NCBI GenBank assembly: GCA_026981635.1
Contig: JALSIF010000020.1
Coordinates: forward strand, 1 to 6,297
Length of the DNA: 6,297 bases
Direction of reading: 5' to 3'
Source of the DNA: JALSIF01 sp026981635 [NCBI: bacterium]
GTDB lineage: Bacteria; 4484-113; JALSIF01
Positions 5,986 to 6,297 of this stretch are shown here, in pieces. The notes beneath the pieces are model-generated. The model ran no database searches and had not been told where the DNA came from. It saw nothing but the letters and a program-made list of their open reading frames with translations. Position 1 is the first letter of the stretch; each line of letters starts with the position of its first letter. Both the position numbers and the translations under genes were made by a program.

Positions 5986-6017
5986 GAGGACCGCTGAAAA
6001 GGCGGTCCTCTTTTTTT
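5986..6017 (+). terminator. Strong rho-independent terminator before thrS
   Basis: GAGGACCGC (5986-5994) pairs perfectly with GCGGTCCTC (6002-6010) across a 7-base loop, and seven Ts follow (6011-6017). It probably ends the DUF302 transcript and insulates thrS. It could instead act as an attenuator in a thrS leader if thrS is transcribed from upstream, but the -10 box at 6056 argues that thrS has a promoter after the terminator. Confidence 0.92.
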
Positions 6018-6036
6018 GCCCGCCCCATTACGAATT

Positions 6037-6043
6037 GGAGGAG
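6037..6043 (+). promoter_or_regulatory. Possible ribosome binding site GGAGGAG for an alternative thrS start
   Basis: GGAGGAG lies 4 bases before a TTG at 6048 that is in frame with thrS. Use of that TTG would add eight residues (MGAIIRPP). The site would be absent from an mRNA started by the TATAAT at 6056, so the two signals compete. Confidence 0.3.
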
Positions 6044-6055
6044 ACCCTTGGGGGC

Positions 6056-6061
6056 TATAAT
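6056..6061 (+). promoter_or_regulatory. -10 box (TATAAT) for thrS
   Basis: A perfect TATAAT lies 10 bases before the ATG at 6072. Initiation 7-10 bases after the box would give a leaderless or nearly leaderless thrS mRNA. TTGGAG at 6035-6040 is a weak -35 candidate with a short 15-base spacer. Confidence 0.6.
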
Positions 6062-6071
6062 TCGCCCGCCC

Positions 6072-6297
6072 ATGCCGGTAGTTAAAAAGCCCGATCCTAA
6101 CTCCCCCGAGCAGCAGCGCCTGCTCAGGCTTCGCCACAGCGCAAGCCACCTTCTTGCCGAGGCGGTCCTTGACCTCTTCCCCGGCACCCAACTGGCCATC
6201 GGCCCGGCCATCGCCGAGGGCTTCTACTACGACTTTGACGTGCGCAGAAACGGCGAGCAGGTCACCCTCACCGAGGAGGACCTGGGCCGCATTGAAA
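6072..6297 (+). CDS. thrS: Threonyl-tRNA synthetase, N-terminal part (continues past the window)
   Basis: Attaches threonine to tRNA-Thr in the cytoplasm. Only the first 75 codons are present. [18 protein letters not shown] (21-38) and [16 protein letters not shown] (41-56) match the start of the N-terminal editing (second additional) domain of bacterial ThrS. His22 and His26 form the HxxxH pair, equivalent to His73 and His77 of the E. coli enzyme, which remove mischarged serine. Only 21 residues precede His22, against about 72 in E. coli, so the TGS domain is missing; the longer TTG start at 6048 would not restore it. The catalytic class II core and anticodon-binding domain should follow outside the window. 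ATG 6072 is chosen because a TATAAT box lies 10 bases upstream. A terminator separates it from the DUF302 gene, so it starts a new transcription unit. Confidence 0.93.
   Translation, partial: MPVVKKPDPNSPEQQRLLRLRHSASHLLAEAVLDLFPGTQLAIGPAIAEGFYYDFDVRRNGEQVTLTEEDLGRIE

Noticed and set aside
5980-6017. T-box riboswitch antiterminator before thrS, because the stem contains ACCGC and GCGGTCC
   Set aside because: The conserved T-box bulge with TGGN (as in GGTGGNACCGCG) is absent and there is no specifier stem or other T-box landmark upstream. A -10 box also lies after the terminator. A plain terminator explains the sequence.
5847-6191. Long - strand open frame across the DUF302-thrS gap and the start of thrS
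   Set aside because: It runs through the intrinsic terminator and is antisense to the conserved thrS start; its composition is not protein-like.

Overview
GC-rich bacterial chromosomal DNA holding parts or all of seven protein-coding genes, closely packed, six on the + strand and one on the - strand. No tRNA, rRNA, CRISPR array, insertion sequence or phage gene is visible. The organism cannot be named from the window. High GC, strong G/C bias at third codon positions, lipoprotein and type IV pilus-type machinery, a threonyl-tRNA synthetase without the N-terminal TGS domain, and TANNNT boxes lying 8-11 bases before start codons together suggest a GC-rich, possibly thermophilic lineage (Deinococcus-Thermus, Chloroflexota or Bipolaricaulota-like). 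This placement is an inference of low confidence.

Layout. Bases 1-536 are the 3' part of a glucose-6-phosphate isomerase gene (pgi, +), cut by the window edge. It ends 9 bases from the end of a convergent - strand gene (546-1370) for an unknown protein with one membrane anchor. That gene diverges, across a 104-base promoter region, from a large + strand gene (1475-3523) for a predicted surface lipoprotein with a cohesin-like region, a central dockerin type calcium-binding pair and a C-terminal half that looks like Ig-type repeats. A type IV prepilin peptidase (3580-4413) and an OmpR/PhoB-type regulator whose receiver domain has lost its phosphorylation residues (4472-5287) follow. Next is a DUF302 protein (5404-5850) with a structured-looking leader and a strong Shine-Dalgarno site. 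A 221-base gap then carries a perfect palindrome and a strong intrinsic terminator, and the window ends in the first 75 codons of thrS.

How they work together. The genes do not form one obvious pathway. pgi (central carbon metabolism) and thrS (translation) are housekeeping genes at the edges. The middle carries envelope functions: an anchored protein, an exported lipoprotein and a prepilin-processing protease, with a non-canonical regulator beside them. Several genes appear to have their own promoter next to the start codon, so the cluster may be mostly independent transcription units rather than one operon. The most interesting points are the phosphorylation-independent regulator, the internal dockerin in a lipoprotein, the repeated start-proximal -10 boxes that suggest leaderless mRNAs, and the TGS-less ThrS with two competing starts.
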